A DNA stretch of 21,811 nt from Chara braunii (GCA_003427395.1 BFEA01000277.1:758811-780621); one strand, 5' to 3'; numbered from the stretch's first letter, positions 8,085 through 17,356 are shown. The notes: generated by a model from the sequence alone, not told the origin. Numbers and translations are program-made.

Positions 8085-8858
8085 ATGTCATATGTCGTTC
8101 AGAGGTTCGAAGTTGAATTGCCTATTCGCACACCTCAGGGACTGAAGATATCATTACCCCTGGGATGGACTGAAAGGGAGGAAGAAATTACTTCTTGGTG
8201 TGGCGTCTCTATTGGTCCGAAGGCATTTGTATGGGTCGAGACTGGACATACCTTAGATCGGGAGAGTGTAATAGTAGGAGCCACCTTGTATCTTTCAACA
8301 CATCTATGGAGGATGCATTGTGTAGATCTGGCACTGGGAGACATTCAACCCATATGTCAGTATGTCCAAATGACAGAGGCCGTTTTAAACGAGAAAGTTC
8401 GAGAAACAAGTTGGGGAGAACTTCGACCCATTATATCTACAACAAATACAAAATGGGCATCAGATTTTTCCTATCCTATCGAGTACGTCCAAGCAGATCT
8501 CCCAGACTTCATCGTTGATGAAACTTTCAAAGGGCAAACCAATGTTGAGCGAGCGGCGTTAACCGTCTCGGCCATTCCACAAACCGGATATGCTTTCTCT
8601 ATGCCCCAGGCTCTCTATCGTTTATATCTCGAAATGAGATCAGGATTGGCAGATAGAGAGTTTGAGGAGATACTGTCCATAGTTGAGGCTTATGTCCGGG
8701 TAGATTTTACAGAGCCTAGAGAAACCTTCTGGAAGAAACTCAAGGCTGAAATGAAGGTTAAAATACGCATCGATGGTCTCCCCATAATGTTTGGGATGAT
8801 GTACGATTCGTGGTCTGGGAATTGGGTGTCAATCGAGGAAGTCGAAGGACAGGATTGA
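8085..8858 (+). CDS. Accessory ORF B, unknown protein (257 aa), paralogue of ORF A
   Basis: This is an intact frame directly upstream of gag and a tandem paralogue of ORF A. Diagnostic shared blocks are SWCGVSIGPKAFVWVETG (37-54), TLYLSTHLW (67-75), DLALG (81-85), KWASDFSYP (123-131), LPDFIVDETF.G..N.ERA (139-157), LYLEMR (180-185) and WKKL (216-219), with W.GNW near the end (243-247). The conserved Trp/Tyr-rich core and unchanged spacing argue for a folded protein rather than chance coding. The paralogues are well diverged, so the duplication is old. The start at 8085 lies 21 bases after the CAG acceptor, and those 21 bases are in frame and open. Function unknown; no membrane or nucleic-acid-binding motif visible. 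Confidence 0.8.
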   Translation: MSYVVQRFEVELPIRTPQGLKISLPLGWTEREEEITSWCGVSIGPKAFVWVETGHTLDRESVIVGATLYLSTHLWRMHCVDLALGDIQPICQYVQMTEAVLNEKVRETSWGELRPIISTTNTKWASDFSYPIEYVQADLPDFIVDETFKGQTNVERAALTVSAIPQTGYAFSMPQALYRLYLEMRSGLADREFEEILSIVEAYVRVDFTEPRETFWKKLKAEMKVKIRIDGLPIMFGMMYDSWSGNWVSIEEVEGQD

Positions 8859-9023
8859 TGGAGAGTCAGAAGTTGTGAATCTAATTTAAGTAGGAGGGGA
8901 GAGTATTCCAAAAAGGGACATTAGTAAGTCGGTACTATATGCAAAAGACAAAAATTTGAAAATAATTCAGGGACTTGTTGTTTTCTTTCATGTGATAACA
9001 AACCAACCAAAGGTTGAGGAAAG

Positions 9024-10088
9024 ATGGGGGATGACGCTGGACAAGGGTTTATCACTACAGCAGAAATCGCTAAGTTACTGGATAATAGAGATATCTGGCG
9101 GTCGCAATTACCCCGAATAGAAATATTTTCGTTCAAAGGAGAAAGGGTCTCGCACTGGGTAGAGTTGCTAGAGCAGGTTTTCAATCGTTTGACCTCAGCT
9201 GAGAAATTCGCTCTGTTATATGAGTTTGTATGGTGGGAGCTTCGTCCGGATGTGGAAAGGATTGTAACCGATGCCCAGGGGAACTGGGACGACTTCAAGA
9301 AAGAAATGCAGAGGAAGTACAAATTAGGAGATGGGTTGTTGACCGTAGACGAGCTTCACAACGTTAACCGAAGTGACTTTACTACAATAGGGGCATTTGC
9401 AAGGACTTTTGAAAAGATGGTTGCGAAAGTTCCAGGGCTTTCCGAAGAAATGCAGTGTGTAATCTTCCTCGAAAAATTCTCCGGATATGAAGCAATGGAA
9501 CTGACCCGAGGTGGAACCCCAGGGAAGAAGACATTATGGGAAACCATAAAGAGGAACCTGACATCCGGAGATTTGGATCAGGTATTCCACCATCAAGTGA
9601 AGATGGAAAGGAAGAAGAGAAAGAAAGTAGGAGTCATCCAAGGGGCTGACTCAGCCTTAGGAGGAATATTAAGCAGTATGGCAACTCAACTCAGAGAATT
9701 GAAAGATAAAGTTGACTCAGGATCTGTAATGGCGGTGGGTCAGACAGCCAGTAAGAGGAAGTATGGAGAAGGAGAAGAAAAGGAAGAAGGAGGGAAAAAG
9801 TCTGAGACAGTAACCCAACCAAAAAAAACACAGAGGCAAAATCGCAATCAAGCAACGGGAGGACAAAGAACCGGCAAAGGACAGACTGGTCGTGGAAAGC
9901 AAAACCAAGAATCTCTAAAGGGACCTTCGCCGGTTGCGGCACCAGTAGGAGCTTGGCGAGGGTACTTCTCAGAGAATCAATGGTCAGGGTATGAACCAAA
10001 TATGCCTCACATGCAGGAAGCAGAGCCTTCACAGCTTCGAGGTGGAGGTCAACCTCAACACGTACCGCCAGAAAACCAAAGACAGTAG
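9024..10088 (+). pseudogene. gag: Gag: capsid-like domain and basic tail, ending at an in-frame TAG
   Basis: Gag forms the particle that packages element RNA. Residues ~34-170 follow the Ty3/gypsy Gag pattern: FSFKGERVSHWVELLEQVF, then WWELRPDVERI, then a W..FK.EM..KY block at 88-99. A lysine-rich segment near residue 193 (KMERKKRKK) and a charged, Gln/Arg/Gly-rich C-terminus follow. The frame stops at TAG 10086-10088. The same frame then continues through an RGG/Gly-Gln-rich stretch to the zinc knuckle, so the stop interrupts Gag rather than ending it. A CAG to TAG change is the simple explanation, since Gln codons surround it. Own ATG at 9024 chosen; no strong splice acceptor is close by. 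Confidence 0.8.
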
Positions 10089-10460
10089 CAGTTTCAGGGG
10101 CAAGGACACGGACAAGGACAAGGTAGAAATAGGAACGGGGGAAGAGGAAATGGCCAGAGAGGCCGAGGATACGGAGGAAGAGGAAATGGGGGACAAGGAG
10201 GAAGCTGGGGCAATCAAAGGGCCCCTCAACAAGGAAATTATAACCAAGTGAACTCCAACCAAATCGCCCAAGGTTTCAATCAAGGCCATGACCAGGGTTA
10301 TGACCAAGGTTGTAACCAGAACTATGGTAGGGGTTTTGGCAGAAGTGATGGGCAGTGGAACGGTCAGGGATTTGGAAGAGGATGGATAGATTAGAGTGAG
10401 TGTATATGCACCCACTGTACAATCAGAGGACACACTGTAAAAAGGTGCCATGTCAGGATA
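10089..10460 (+). pseudogene. gag: Gag nucleocapsid: RGG/Gln-Gly-rich tail and CCHC zinc knuckle
   Basis: Reading on in the gag frame beyond the TAG gives a low-complexity Gly/Gln/Asn/Arg tail with RGG-type repeats (GRGNGQRGRGYGGRGNGG), typical of RNA binding. A second TAG interrupts at 10392-10394. Immediately after it, 10407-10448 encodes CTHCTIRGHTVKRC, a perfect C-x2-C-x4-H-x4-C knuckle that would bind genomic RNA. The frame then runs without break into the protease region. Confidence 0.8.
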
Positions 10461-12380
10461 ATGGATGAAGATGATGGATTAATTACGTCAAGCATAGATA
10501 GAGATGTGTTTGACAAGACAGGAAGGCAGATAGACCCAAACATTCTAGGAGGTACTAGAAAGGAAGCACTCAGAGTTGCGGGACTTGGACCCAGTGGGCC
10601 AGCCATGTTTCGCATACGGCAGGAGAAAGAGGACCCGTTTGTTTGGGTAGAGGAGATTGATGAGTTGAGTAATCAGCTAGGAAAAATAATGAGAATAAGT
10701 GAGGAAAAAGAAGATGTCCCGCTGATTGAGATTGAGCCAGAAGAAGACAATGAGGTAAAGGAGTCATCAAAGGAAATCATGGGAAGGATGGAAGACCTGG
10801 TGGATAAGATGAGAAGGTTAAACACAAGAATGACAGACATCCGTAGAGAAGTTAAAGACTTGGAAATGAGCATTCCGCATGTATTCACTATGGGACAGGA
10901 AAAAGAAACTTCTGAGCCAAGAGCACACAATGTTAGAGCCGTGAGGACGACTCAGGCCCAACAAGCTTCCACCATGAGTCAAGGAAGAGAAGTTTCCGAG
11001 TCAAAGACATCCAACGCCAGAGCAGTGCGAGCAACTCTGGCCGCTGGATCAGACGCAGTTTATCAGGCACTAAGGAATTATACTCCCCATATCGCACGAA
11101 AACCGAAGGGGGGTAATACCTCCAAGGAACCGGCTCAGGCTCCTTTACCACCTCAAACAGAAGCCTCAATCGATATAGGAGAAGATGAGGAGGATCAAGA
11201 TGAGGTGCTTAGAGGAAAAGAGAACAAACGCGCAGAACAAAGGGCCAAAAAGCGTAAGACTAATGATGAAAAAAAGAAGGTTGGGAAGAAGTCGAAGAAG
11301 AAGTGGAGATACCAAACCTCAATTGAAGAAGGTGTGGACCTGGAGAATTTAGTAAACAAACTTCTTGAGGGACACAATGAGTTGCTAAACCTGAAAGAGA
11401 TTTTTGCAACAACGCCAAAACTCAGAGAGTTGGTCAAAGCTAAGTTGGCAAGGAAAAAAGTGGCAACAGTGAGGCTCGGAGACTTGATCCCCAAAGAAGC
11501 CAACTGGACGATTGCTGACAGCAAAATGGACTGGAAGTCAGTAGGAACAGGGTCCATTGATGTTAACATCAAGGGAAAGGGTTGTCCGAGAATGGTAGAT
11601 ACAGGAGCAGAGATGAACATCATGAACTCGGAAACAACTAAAAAGCTGGGACTGGAAATTGACGAAAGAGACTGTGGATACCTTAATGGGGCAAGTGAAA
11701 AGTCAGGATATATTGGCATAGTATCAAATGTGATAGTGGAAGTTGGGCGAGTAAAGGTTCGTTCTTGTTTTTATATTATGCCCAGCTTGGATCTTCCTAT
11801 ATTACTAGGAAGGTCTTTTTTATCGCGCTCGGAGACTCTCATCATGAACAAGCATGATGAGACTATGTTTGTGATTCTATGTGACCTAGCGTGCGGGAAC
11901 TTTGAGGTCATCACCTGTAAAAATACAGGTCCTCATAGCTCAAAGAACTGCCTCAATGCGGGATCATATACCTTTGAGGAGTCAGAGGAAAGAAGGAAAG
12001 AGTTGGAGTGGGGATCTGATGATGAAGATGAAGGATTAACTTTAAGCTTGGCAAACATTGACCAAGCTATGTATATGGGTTCCGCTTATGAGATGGCGGA
12101 ACCAGAAGCAATCAAAGCTCTGACAGACAAGTTATATGATTACCCTGAAGGAGGCAAGTTGGAACTGGTTTACAAGCCGCCATCCACACAAGAAGCAAGA
12201 ATGCAGGGGTCGTATGCTCAAGCAAGCGACCAGCATTTTTTAGGGTGGGCTCAAGCAAGAAAGCAAAAGGAGGTACAAGACAGTAGATGCGTATGTTCCA
12301 GTTCTAGTAACACACGAGGAGGGTGTGTACTACGAACAAGAGAGGGAACTGATAGGGCAGATGAAAGAGAGATGGGATGA
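10461..12380 (+). pseudogene. pro: Post-knuckle Gag segment, charged linker and aspartic protease
   Basis: This is an open frame of ~640 codons continuous with the gag frame; the ATG at 10461 is probably internal. Just after the knuckle is a DEDDGLI...D.GRQID block also seen in ORF C. A long charged, Lys/Glu-rich linker follows (about 10680-11480). The retropepsin has its active-site motif VDTGAEMNIM at 11595-11624, flap-like residues further on, and LPILLGRSFLSR near 11800. It would mature the Gag-Pol polyprotein as a dimer. After about 12245 this frame turns unnatural (Ser/Cys-rich) and stops at 12380, while the RT frame opens one base over, so the last ~45 codons are out-of-frame sequence. 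Confidence 0.85.
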
Positions 12381-13350
12381 GGAGAATTGCAGAATTAACG
12401 AAGAAACAAAGGAAGATTTGATTATTGGGGAACCGGGTTTTCTGACAGAACAGGAGAAGGCGCTGGTAGTAGGATTGATGGAGGAAAAACATCGCGCCTA
12501 TGCCTTCAATGATGATCAGAGGGGAAGGTTAGATGTGGATAGGGTAGGAATGATCCGAATCCACACAGTCCCTCACCAACCATGGAATGTCAGAGGAGCT
12601 AGATACCCAAACCCCGATGATCAAAGAAGAGTAGTGGAGTATCAGAATGAGAAGATTGGATCGCATGTGGCAGGGTATTCTAGCGGACCATACGCATCAC
12701 CATGGTTCTGTTTTATTAAGCCAAACGGAGTGCTTAGATGGGTGCAGGATTTGCAGAAATTGAACGCTGTAACAGTTAGGGATGCTGGTGGCCTTCCTAA
12801 CGCAGATCAACTCTCTGAGGCATGTGCAGGAAGTGCTATTATTTCGCTCATAGATCTGTATTCTGGTTACGGCCAGTTTCCAGTCTATCCGACTGATAGG
12901 CCAATCACTGCGATGCACACTCCCAGAGGGTTGATTCATATGAACATGGCACCCCAGGGATGGATAAACGCAGTAGCCATGGTGCAGAGGAGCATGGTAA
13001 GAGTCATGCAACTGATCAGCCCGCAGATTACTAAGCCCTATATTGATGACCTTGCGGTAAAAGAATCAATGGAAAAAGACGAACAAGAGGTTGCACCTGG
13101 CATAAGGAAGTTTGTCTGGAATCATGCCAACGATCTCAGAAAAGTACTTGACTTGTTACAAGAGTACAACATCATGACCAGTAGAGCAAAATCCAAGCAC
13201 TGCATGAAGAAAGCCACCATTTTGGGTTTCCTGTGCAATGAACAAGGATGTCGTCCAAACACCAAGAAAACAAATAAGATCCTTGAATGGCCTACTCCAT
13301 TCAGGAATGTCAGTGAAGTGAGATGTTTTCTTGGAACGTGTGGATTTTAG
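12244..13350 (+). pseudogene. pol: Reverse transcriptase (pol), stopped by TAG at 13348
   Basis: The frame is +1 relative to gag-pro and open from 12244. The natural start of this segment reads RRYKTVDAYVPVLV, so the shift lies at about 12244-12275, near A-rich runs. The RT motifs are in order: the LR.VQDLQKLNAVTVRDAG lead-in, LIDLYSGYGQFPVY with the first catalytic Asp (~12850), the AMHTPRGLIHMNMAPQGWIN palm/primer grip (~12910-12970), the catalytic YIDD at 13039-13050, and a thumb ending in EVRCFLGTCGF. The frame meets TAG at 13348-13350 and resumes at once in the same frame with RVFIERFA, so a single substitution interrupts it. The enzyme copies element RNA into cDNA. Confidence 0.92.
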
Positions 13351-13899
13351 AGAGTGTTCATTGAAAGGTTTGCCGCGAAGACAGAACATGTGAGGAAGTT
13401 GGTAAGGAAAAATCAAGAATGGGAATGGGGAGAAAAGCAGGAACAGGTGGTAAAGGACTTGAAGAAGGAATTTGAGGAAGGGGATCTTGTGCTGGGTGTT
13501 CCAGACTATGATGCCATTATTGAACGACCCTTCATCGTAGAAACCGACGCTGAACCAACAACCCTGGGAGGAGTTCTGATACAGGCTGATTCTGGAGGAA
13601 AGGAAAGACCATTGCAATTTGAGAGTCAAACCCTCAACACAACTGAAAGGAACTACTCTCAATTCAAGAGAGAGGCCTTGACAGTGTTGCACTGCTTGCG
13701 CATCTTCAGGCATTACCTCTACGGGAGGAGGTTCGTTTTGATGATAGATCCAACAACTCTTATGTATTCTCTCAAGAACTTCACGCCTACGGATCCCACG
13801 ATCGCCAGACGACTTACGTACATCTGGATGTTCGACTTTCAGCTGGAACGTATCCCAGGAAGTAAGAACAGGGCCGATGGTTTGAGCAAGATAGAATGA
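13351..13899 (+). pseudogene. pol: RNase H domain of pol
   Basis: This continues the RT frame after the TAG. It begins with the RT connection (FAAKTEHVRKLVRKNQEWEW). RNase H landmarks are FIVETDAEPTTLGGVLIQ (first Asp), ERNYSQFKREALTVLHCL (Glu), a FVLMIDPTTLMY segment where TDH.PL is usual, and IPGSKNRADGLSKIE with the last Asp. Only one RNase H is visible. I see no second archaeal-type RNase H as in Tat elements. TGA at 13897-13899 ends the frame, which reopens in phase. Confidence 0.88.
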
Positions 13900-14400
13900 G
13901 AGAAACCTGGAGAGTCCAAAGAAGAAGCACCACCGGTAGATGAACTTTTGGACGAAGACGATGTGCAACTCCATGTGAACTCATGAAAGCTAAGTGTTAA
14001 CGATAAGGAGACCAGGAGAGGGAAACCCATTTGGTTTGCGCCAGCAACCTTCGTAAAAATCGAAGGGTTAGTGTTGAAACCTTTCGTTGAGGAGGACTCA
14101 TGGGGAGAAAGGAACGGAGAATGGATGGCCGAACTAGCCTTGGCAGAGACTTACCGTTTGACAGACGATCCGGTAACAATTGAGGCTGGAGTGAGACAAG
14201 TTGATCAGCACTTGCTGACAATGGGGAGAGTACATTACCTTGTTAACTCTTTCCTACAGGTCCAGGCAGAGGATGACGAGGAAGTGGTAAAACCAGATGA
14301 GATAATACTGGGAGATGACTACGAGTTCAGTGAGGAATTGGAGGAAGAAGAGGTTGAGCAAGGTGAAATCTCGGAAGATTTTCGCGAAGAGGAGTATGAC
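13900..14400 (+). pseudogene. pol: Acidic linker between RNase H and integrase
   Basis: The pol frame continues (TGA also at 13984-13986) through ~165 codons without a known domain. It contains an acidic patch (DELLDEDD), a middle segment IWFAPATFVKIEGLVLKPF followed by a Trp-rich GERNGEWMAELALAETY, and a second strongly acidic run near 14320-14400 (EELEEEEVEQGEISEDF). It is longer than the usual RNase H-integrase spacer. I cannot name the middle segment. Confidence 0.6.
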
Positions 14401-15138
14401 GGGTTCCACTTAGAGATGAGACTTCTTCTCTCAGGGGACAAAAGAGAAAGAGAGGTTAGTAAAAAGACCTTCCGCATGAGAGATCAGTATATAGTACGAG
14501 GAGGACACCTTTTTATCAGAGATAAGCGTAGGCTTCCTAGGAGGGTCATTTGTGACAGAAATCGTCAGATTGACGTCATAGCAGCTCTCCATGATGGGCC
14601 AGTAGGTGGTCACAGAGGCTTCGCCGCCATAGTCAAGAAGATATCTGAGTTGTATTTTTGGGAAGGAATGTATGGGATGATCCGGACTTACTGCGAATCT
14701 TGTGTACCATGCCAAATCATATCACCCATCAGGAACAAGGAGCCTTTACATCCAAGGAACATTAAAGATATAGGGGCAGTGATCCACATGGATCTTTTGA
14801 CAATGCCGCAAGGGATTGGGGGATATAACTATATCTTTGATGCTAGGGATAACCTTACGGGGTTTGTTGATGGGAAAGCCATTCGAACCAAGACTGGGGC
14901 AGTTTTGGCTGATTGTATCAAAAAATATTACCTCCGATACTCTTTCGTGGTGGAATTAACGATGGACAGAGGATCTGAGTTTACATGCGGGGAGGTAAAA
15001 AAACTTTTGGATGATCTCGGGGTCATTGTCAGATACACGATCAGGGCACACCCTCAGGCGAATGCACCAGTAGAGAGAGGGCATATCACCATCACTAATC
15101 TGCTGGCTAAGTGGATTGCTGGGAAGCCCAACTTATGA
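14401..15138 (+). pseudogene. pol: Integrase: zinc-binding and catalytic core
   Basis: The HHCC domain is visible as ALHDGPVGGHRG followed by YCESCVPCQ. The catalytic triad is IHMDLLTM (Asp, ~14790), LTMDRGSEF (Asp, ~14965) and HPQANAPVERGH (Glu, ~15075). The last two are separated by exactly 35 residues, the D-x35-E spacing of retroviral and gypsy integrases. The frame stops at TGA 15136-15138, where a Trp codon is likely since the sequence continues PKFLRTVFSVE in phase. A frameshift then follows near 15165-15180. It would insert cDNA into host chromosomes. Confidence 0.9.
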
Positions 15139-15649
15139 CCTAAGTTCCTACGGACGGTGTTTTCTGTGGAAACTCACGGTCAAGAGGACCACAGGATATG
15201 CTCCTGCGACTTTGTGGTGTGGAAGACATGCCACCTTTCCAATAGAGAGCTTTCTAAAGACTTGGCGGAAGCAAGATCTGGAAAATGACCTATCCCTAGA
15301 GGAAGTACTGGATATCCGAGCAAGGCAAGTCAACATCACGGAAGATAGAATCCAAGAAACGGCAGACAGAGTGGCAGACAGCCGAGGGAAGAACAAGGAG
15401 AGATGGTATAAACTCCCACGTGTAAGAGAAGAGCCATTGGAAATTGGAGACGTAGTGCTACTTTACGACTCGTATCTGGAAAAACAATGGTCAAGAAAGT
15501 TGGACAAGAGGTGGCTGGGACCCTACAAGGTCAGGCGTCGAGGAAATTATGGAGCCTACGAGCTGGAAGAAATGGATGGGACACCAAGGAATGACTGGAT
15601 CTCTGGGTCCAGGCTGAAGAAATTCAAGCTAAGACCGGATGTGAGTTGA
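15139..15649 (+). pseudogene. pol: Integrase C-terminal part with GPY-type motif
   Basis: After the frameshift the open frame is one base over. It reads TVKRTTGYAPATLWCGRHA (the end of the integrase core), a helical DLSLEEVLDIRARQVN segment, GDVVLLYDSYLEKQWSRKL, and WLGPYKVRRRGNYGAYELEE, the GPY/F module. It finishes RLKKFKLRPDVS and TGA. No chromodomain follows. The last codons overlap GAT|GTGAGT, a possible splice donor at 15640/15641. Confidence 0.85.
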
Positions 15650-15786
15650 TTCAAAAAGTTGTTATCTTGTGAAGTCTTTTTTGTAAAAAAAAAAAAATGT
15701 TTTTCCTTGCAAAATATTTTATTGTTAACCATCGGCTGACTCATCGTCCTATCTGTCCCTCCAAATTTCTTTGCTTCTGTATGCAG
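15650..15786 (+). promoter_or_regulatory. Spacer with a strong 3' splice acceptor before ORF C
   Basis: The spacer contains an A13 run (15685-15697). It ends in a ggctgac branch-point-like site (15734-15740) and a long pyrimidine tract, tcctatctgtccctcc then tttctttgcttctgtatgcag, with the CAG at 15784-15786. This is a textbook acceptor placed 25 bases before the ORF C ATG. It is the layout by which env-position genes are expressed from spliced RNA. Confidence 0.5.
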
Positions 15787-15811
15787 GCTTGACCCTAAGG
15801 GAGCAGTTACC

Positions 15812-16303
15812 ATGTCGCAGAAGGGAGGGATGATGAGTCTTACCAGGTTTATTCCTGAAGAGGAAGAACGATTGAGGCATCCAATGGTAACAAGAGACTC
15901 TGCGGGAATACTGGTTTACAAGAAAGGGAATAACCTGAGGCAGTTTTTGAGGGAGTATGAAAATCACGCTTTCATCAGAGAGTGGGATGTGCCCACCATG
16001 ATGAGAAATGTGGCTGAAGTGGGAGAATGCAGGAAGGCGATGGAGGAAATGACCATGAGAGTTTTTGGATGGCAGAGCTTCAAAGTAGCTATGTGGGCCA
16101 AGTATGCAGATTTGAGAAGAGATGAAATAGAAGATAACATCACTTTCAACGGAACAAATTTGGAGGATTTTGAGGATAGCATCGGTCTCTGTGCAGAAAG
16201 GAACAGATGGGATGATGAGGAAAAATTGGAGCAGACTGCGATCAGGGTAACACCCAGGGAACGCGAGACTGTTAGAAAAATCAAAGAAGGGTCAGATACC
16301 TGA
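15812..16303 (+). pseudogene. ORF C, N-terminal part: two Gag-like modules
   Basis: This is a 163-codon frame in the env position. It is not env-like: no signal peptide or membrane anchor is visible. It holds two repeated modules. Module 1, residues ~30-100, has GNNLRQFLREYENHA, WD at the helix turn, then GWQSFKVAMWAKYA. Module 2, residues ~108 onward, has NGTNLEDFEDSIGLCAERNRW, DD, and TVRKI. The TGA at 16301-16303 falls where a W..F...M...YP block is expected, and the following in-phase codons read GDFLVEMRKAYP. The G-x-NL-x-x-F ... W-D ... W-x-x-F-x-x-x-M pattern resembles Ty3/gypsy capsid. The upstream 25 bases after the acceptor are open and in frame. Confidence 0.65.
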
Positions 16304-17029
16304 GGTGACTTTCTTGTTGAGATGAGAAAGGCCTATCCTTTGAGCATACAGAGGCAGAAGAAGAGGTAGTTGTTCCAGAAGCAAGGGGTGTGGATTGGAA
16401 AAAGGAAAGAATGGTTGGAAAGGGCACAACGGAAAAATGGGAATGAGGCACCCCCTCGACAGGGAGAGGGAAAAATTGTCTGTAACATGGAAAGACCTGA
16501 GGTGCAAGGGAAGGAAAGGCGTATAGCCAGGAAGGAAGAAGCACGGGACAAATCTCCCGAAGAAAAGGTAGAGGAAGGAGAAGAAAAAAGAAAGGAGAAG
16601 AGAGAAGAAAAGATGGAGAAGGCTGGACCATCAGTGAGGGCAGAAACAACATCCTCCATGGAGCCTCTCAAAGACCATGGGACGAGGAGGTTAACTGAGG
16701 AAGAAAGACAGAGAAAGGAGGACGAGAACAGGGAGTGGAGGAACCAAGTTGTGATTCGCCTCAGAGAAAATGAGCCGCCCATGAATGCTCCCTGGAAAGT
16801 GAGGATGAAAGATATAGTTTTGTCTGAGGTTGTGGCCAGCTCCAAACTGGCCTCAGATATGGACAGACTAATTAAGCTCAATAAGATGAACAGAGAGAAG
16901 AAGCTGATGTAGTCGAAAAGTTGGGGAAAGTGGAAGAAGGAAGGAAAAGGGATGAAAGGGAAAATGATTTGAAATCCTCAATGCAAAAACTTCATGATAG
17001 GGTAAAGGAAAAGGAGGAGCTGCTCACGC
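16304..17029 (+). pseudogene. ORF C, middle part: charged linker, frame-broken
   Basis: Coding continues in the frame of 15812 with TAG at 16367-16369 and 16910-16912. Local stretches read more naturally in neighbouring frames (EEEVVVPEARGVDWKKE near 16355; ADVVEKLGKVEEGRKRDERE from 16903). The open block 16370-16912 is Lys/Glu/Arg-rich with a more ordered end (NAPWKVRMKDIVLSEVVASS). The composition matches the charged linkers of Gag polyproteins. Multiple indels are present. Confidence 0.5.
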
Positions 17030-17356
17030 ATGCTCACGCAGGGAGTAGCCAGCCAAATCCCTGAAATTCTGAAAGAGATTATGAGGTTAAGGGCGAGAGA
17101 AGAAAAAAGGGATTCACAACTGACTGAGTTGGGGAAGAAGGTGGAGAATTTGAAGAGCGAAGTGGAGAGGGGGAAAATTGAGCAAAAGAAGCTGAAGTTA
17201 AAGGTGGATGCCGCTCATGATACTAAGAGTCAGAAAATGGAAACAGAAAGGGAGAAGATGGAGAAGAAAGTGGAAGGGCTGAAAGTAAAAGTCAGTGAGC
17301 AAAATAAGGCGATCGAGTCTGAAAGGAAAGAGAGGAAGGAAGAGAGTGAAAAATGA
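17030..17356 (+). pseudogene. ORF C, coiled-coil segment
   Basis: The 108-codon frame begins LTQGVASQIPEILKEIMRL and becomes a long heptad-like helix rich in Lys, Glu and Leu (for example LTELGKKVENLKSEVE and MEKKVEGLKVKVSEQNKAIE). This predicts a coiled coil that could drive oligomerisation. The apparent ATG comes from an exact 10-bp tandem duplication and is probably internal. The frame ends at TGA 17354-17356 and continues beyond it with further stops at 17456 and 17582. Confidence 0.55.

Noticed and set aside
10029-10451. Minus-strand 140-codon ORF opposite the Gly-rich Gag tail
   Set aside because: It is a Ser/Leu/Pro/Thr-rich mirror of a repetitive Gly/Gln stretch; no independent evidence.
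13156-13974. Long minus-strand ORF (272 codons) opposite RT and RNase H
   Set aside because: It is antisense to a strongly supported pol domain and rich in Phe/Ser/Leu, as mirror frames of purine-rich coding DNA usually are.
15812-16303. ORF C as an envelope protein
   Set aside because: The position fits, but there is no signal peptide, cleavage site or membrane anchor, and the motifs and zinc knuckle point to Gag.
16333-16881. Minus-strand 182-codon ORF opposite ORF C
   Set aside because: It is antisense shadow of the Lys/Glu-rich linker (Ser/Phe/Leu-rich product), with no motif.
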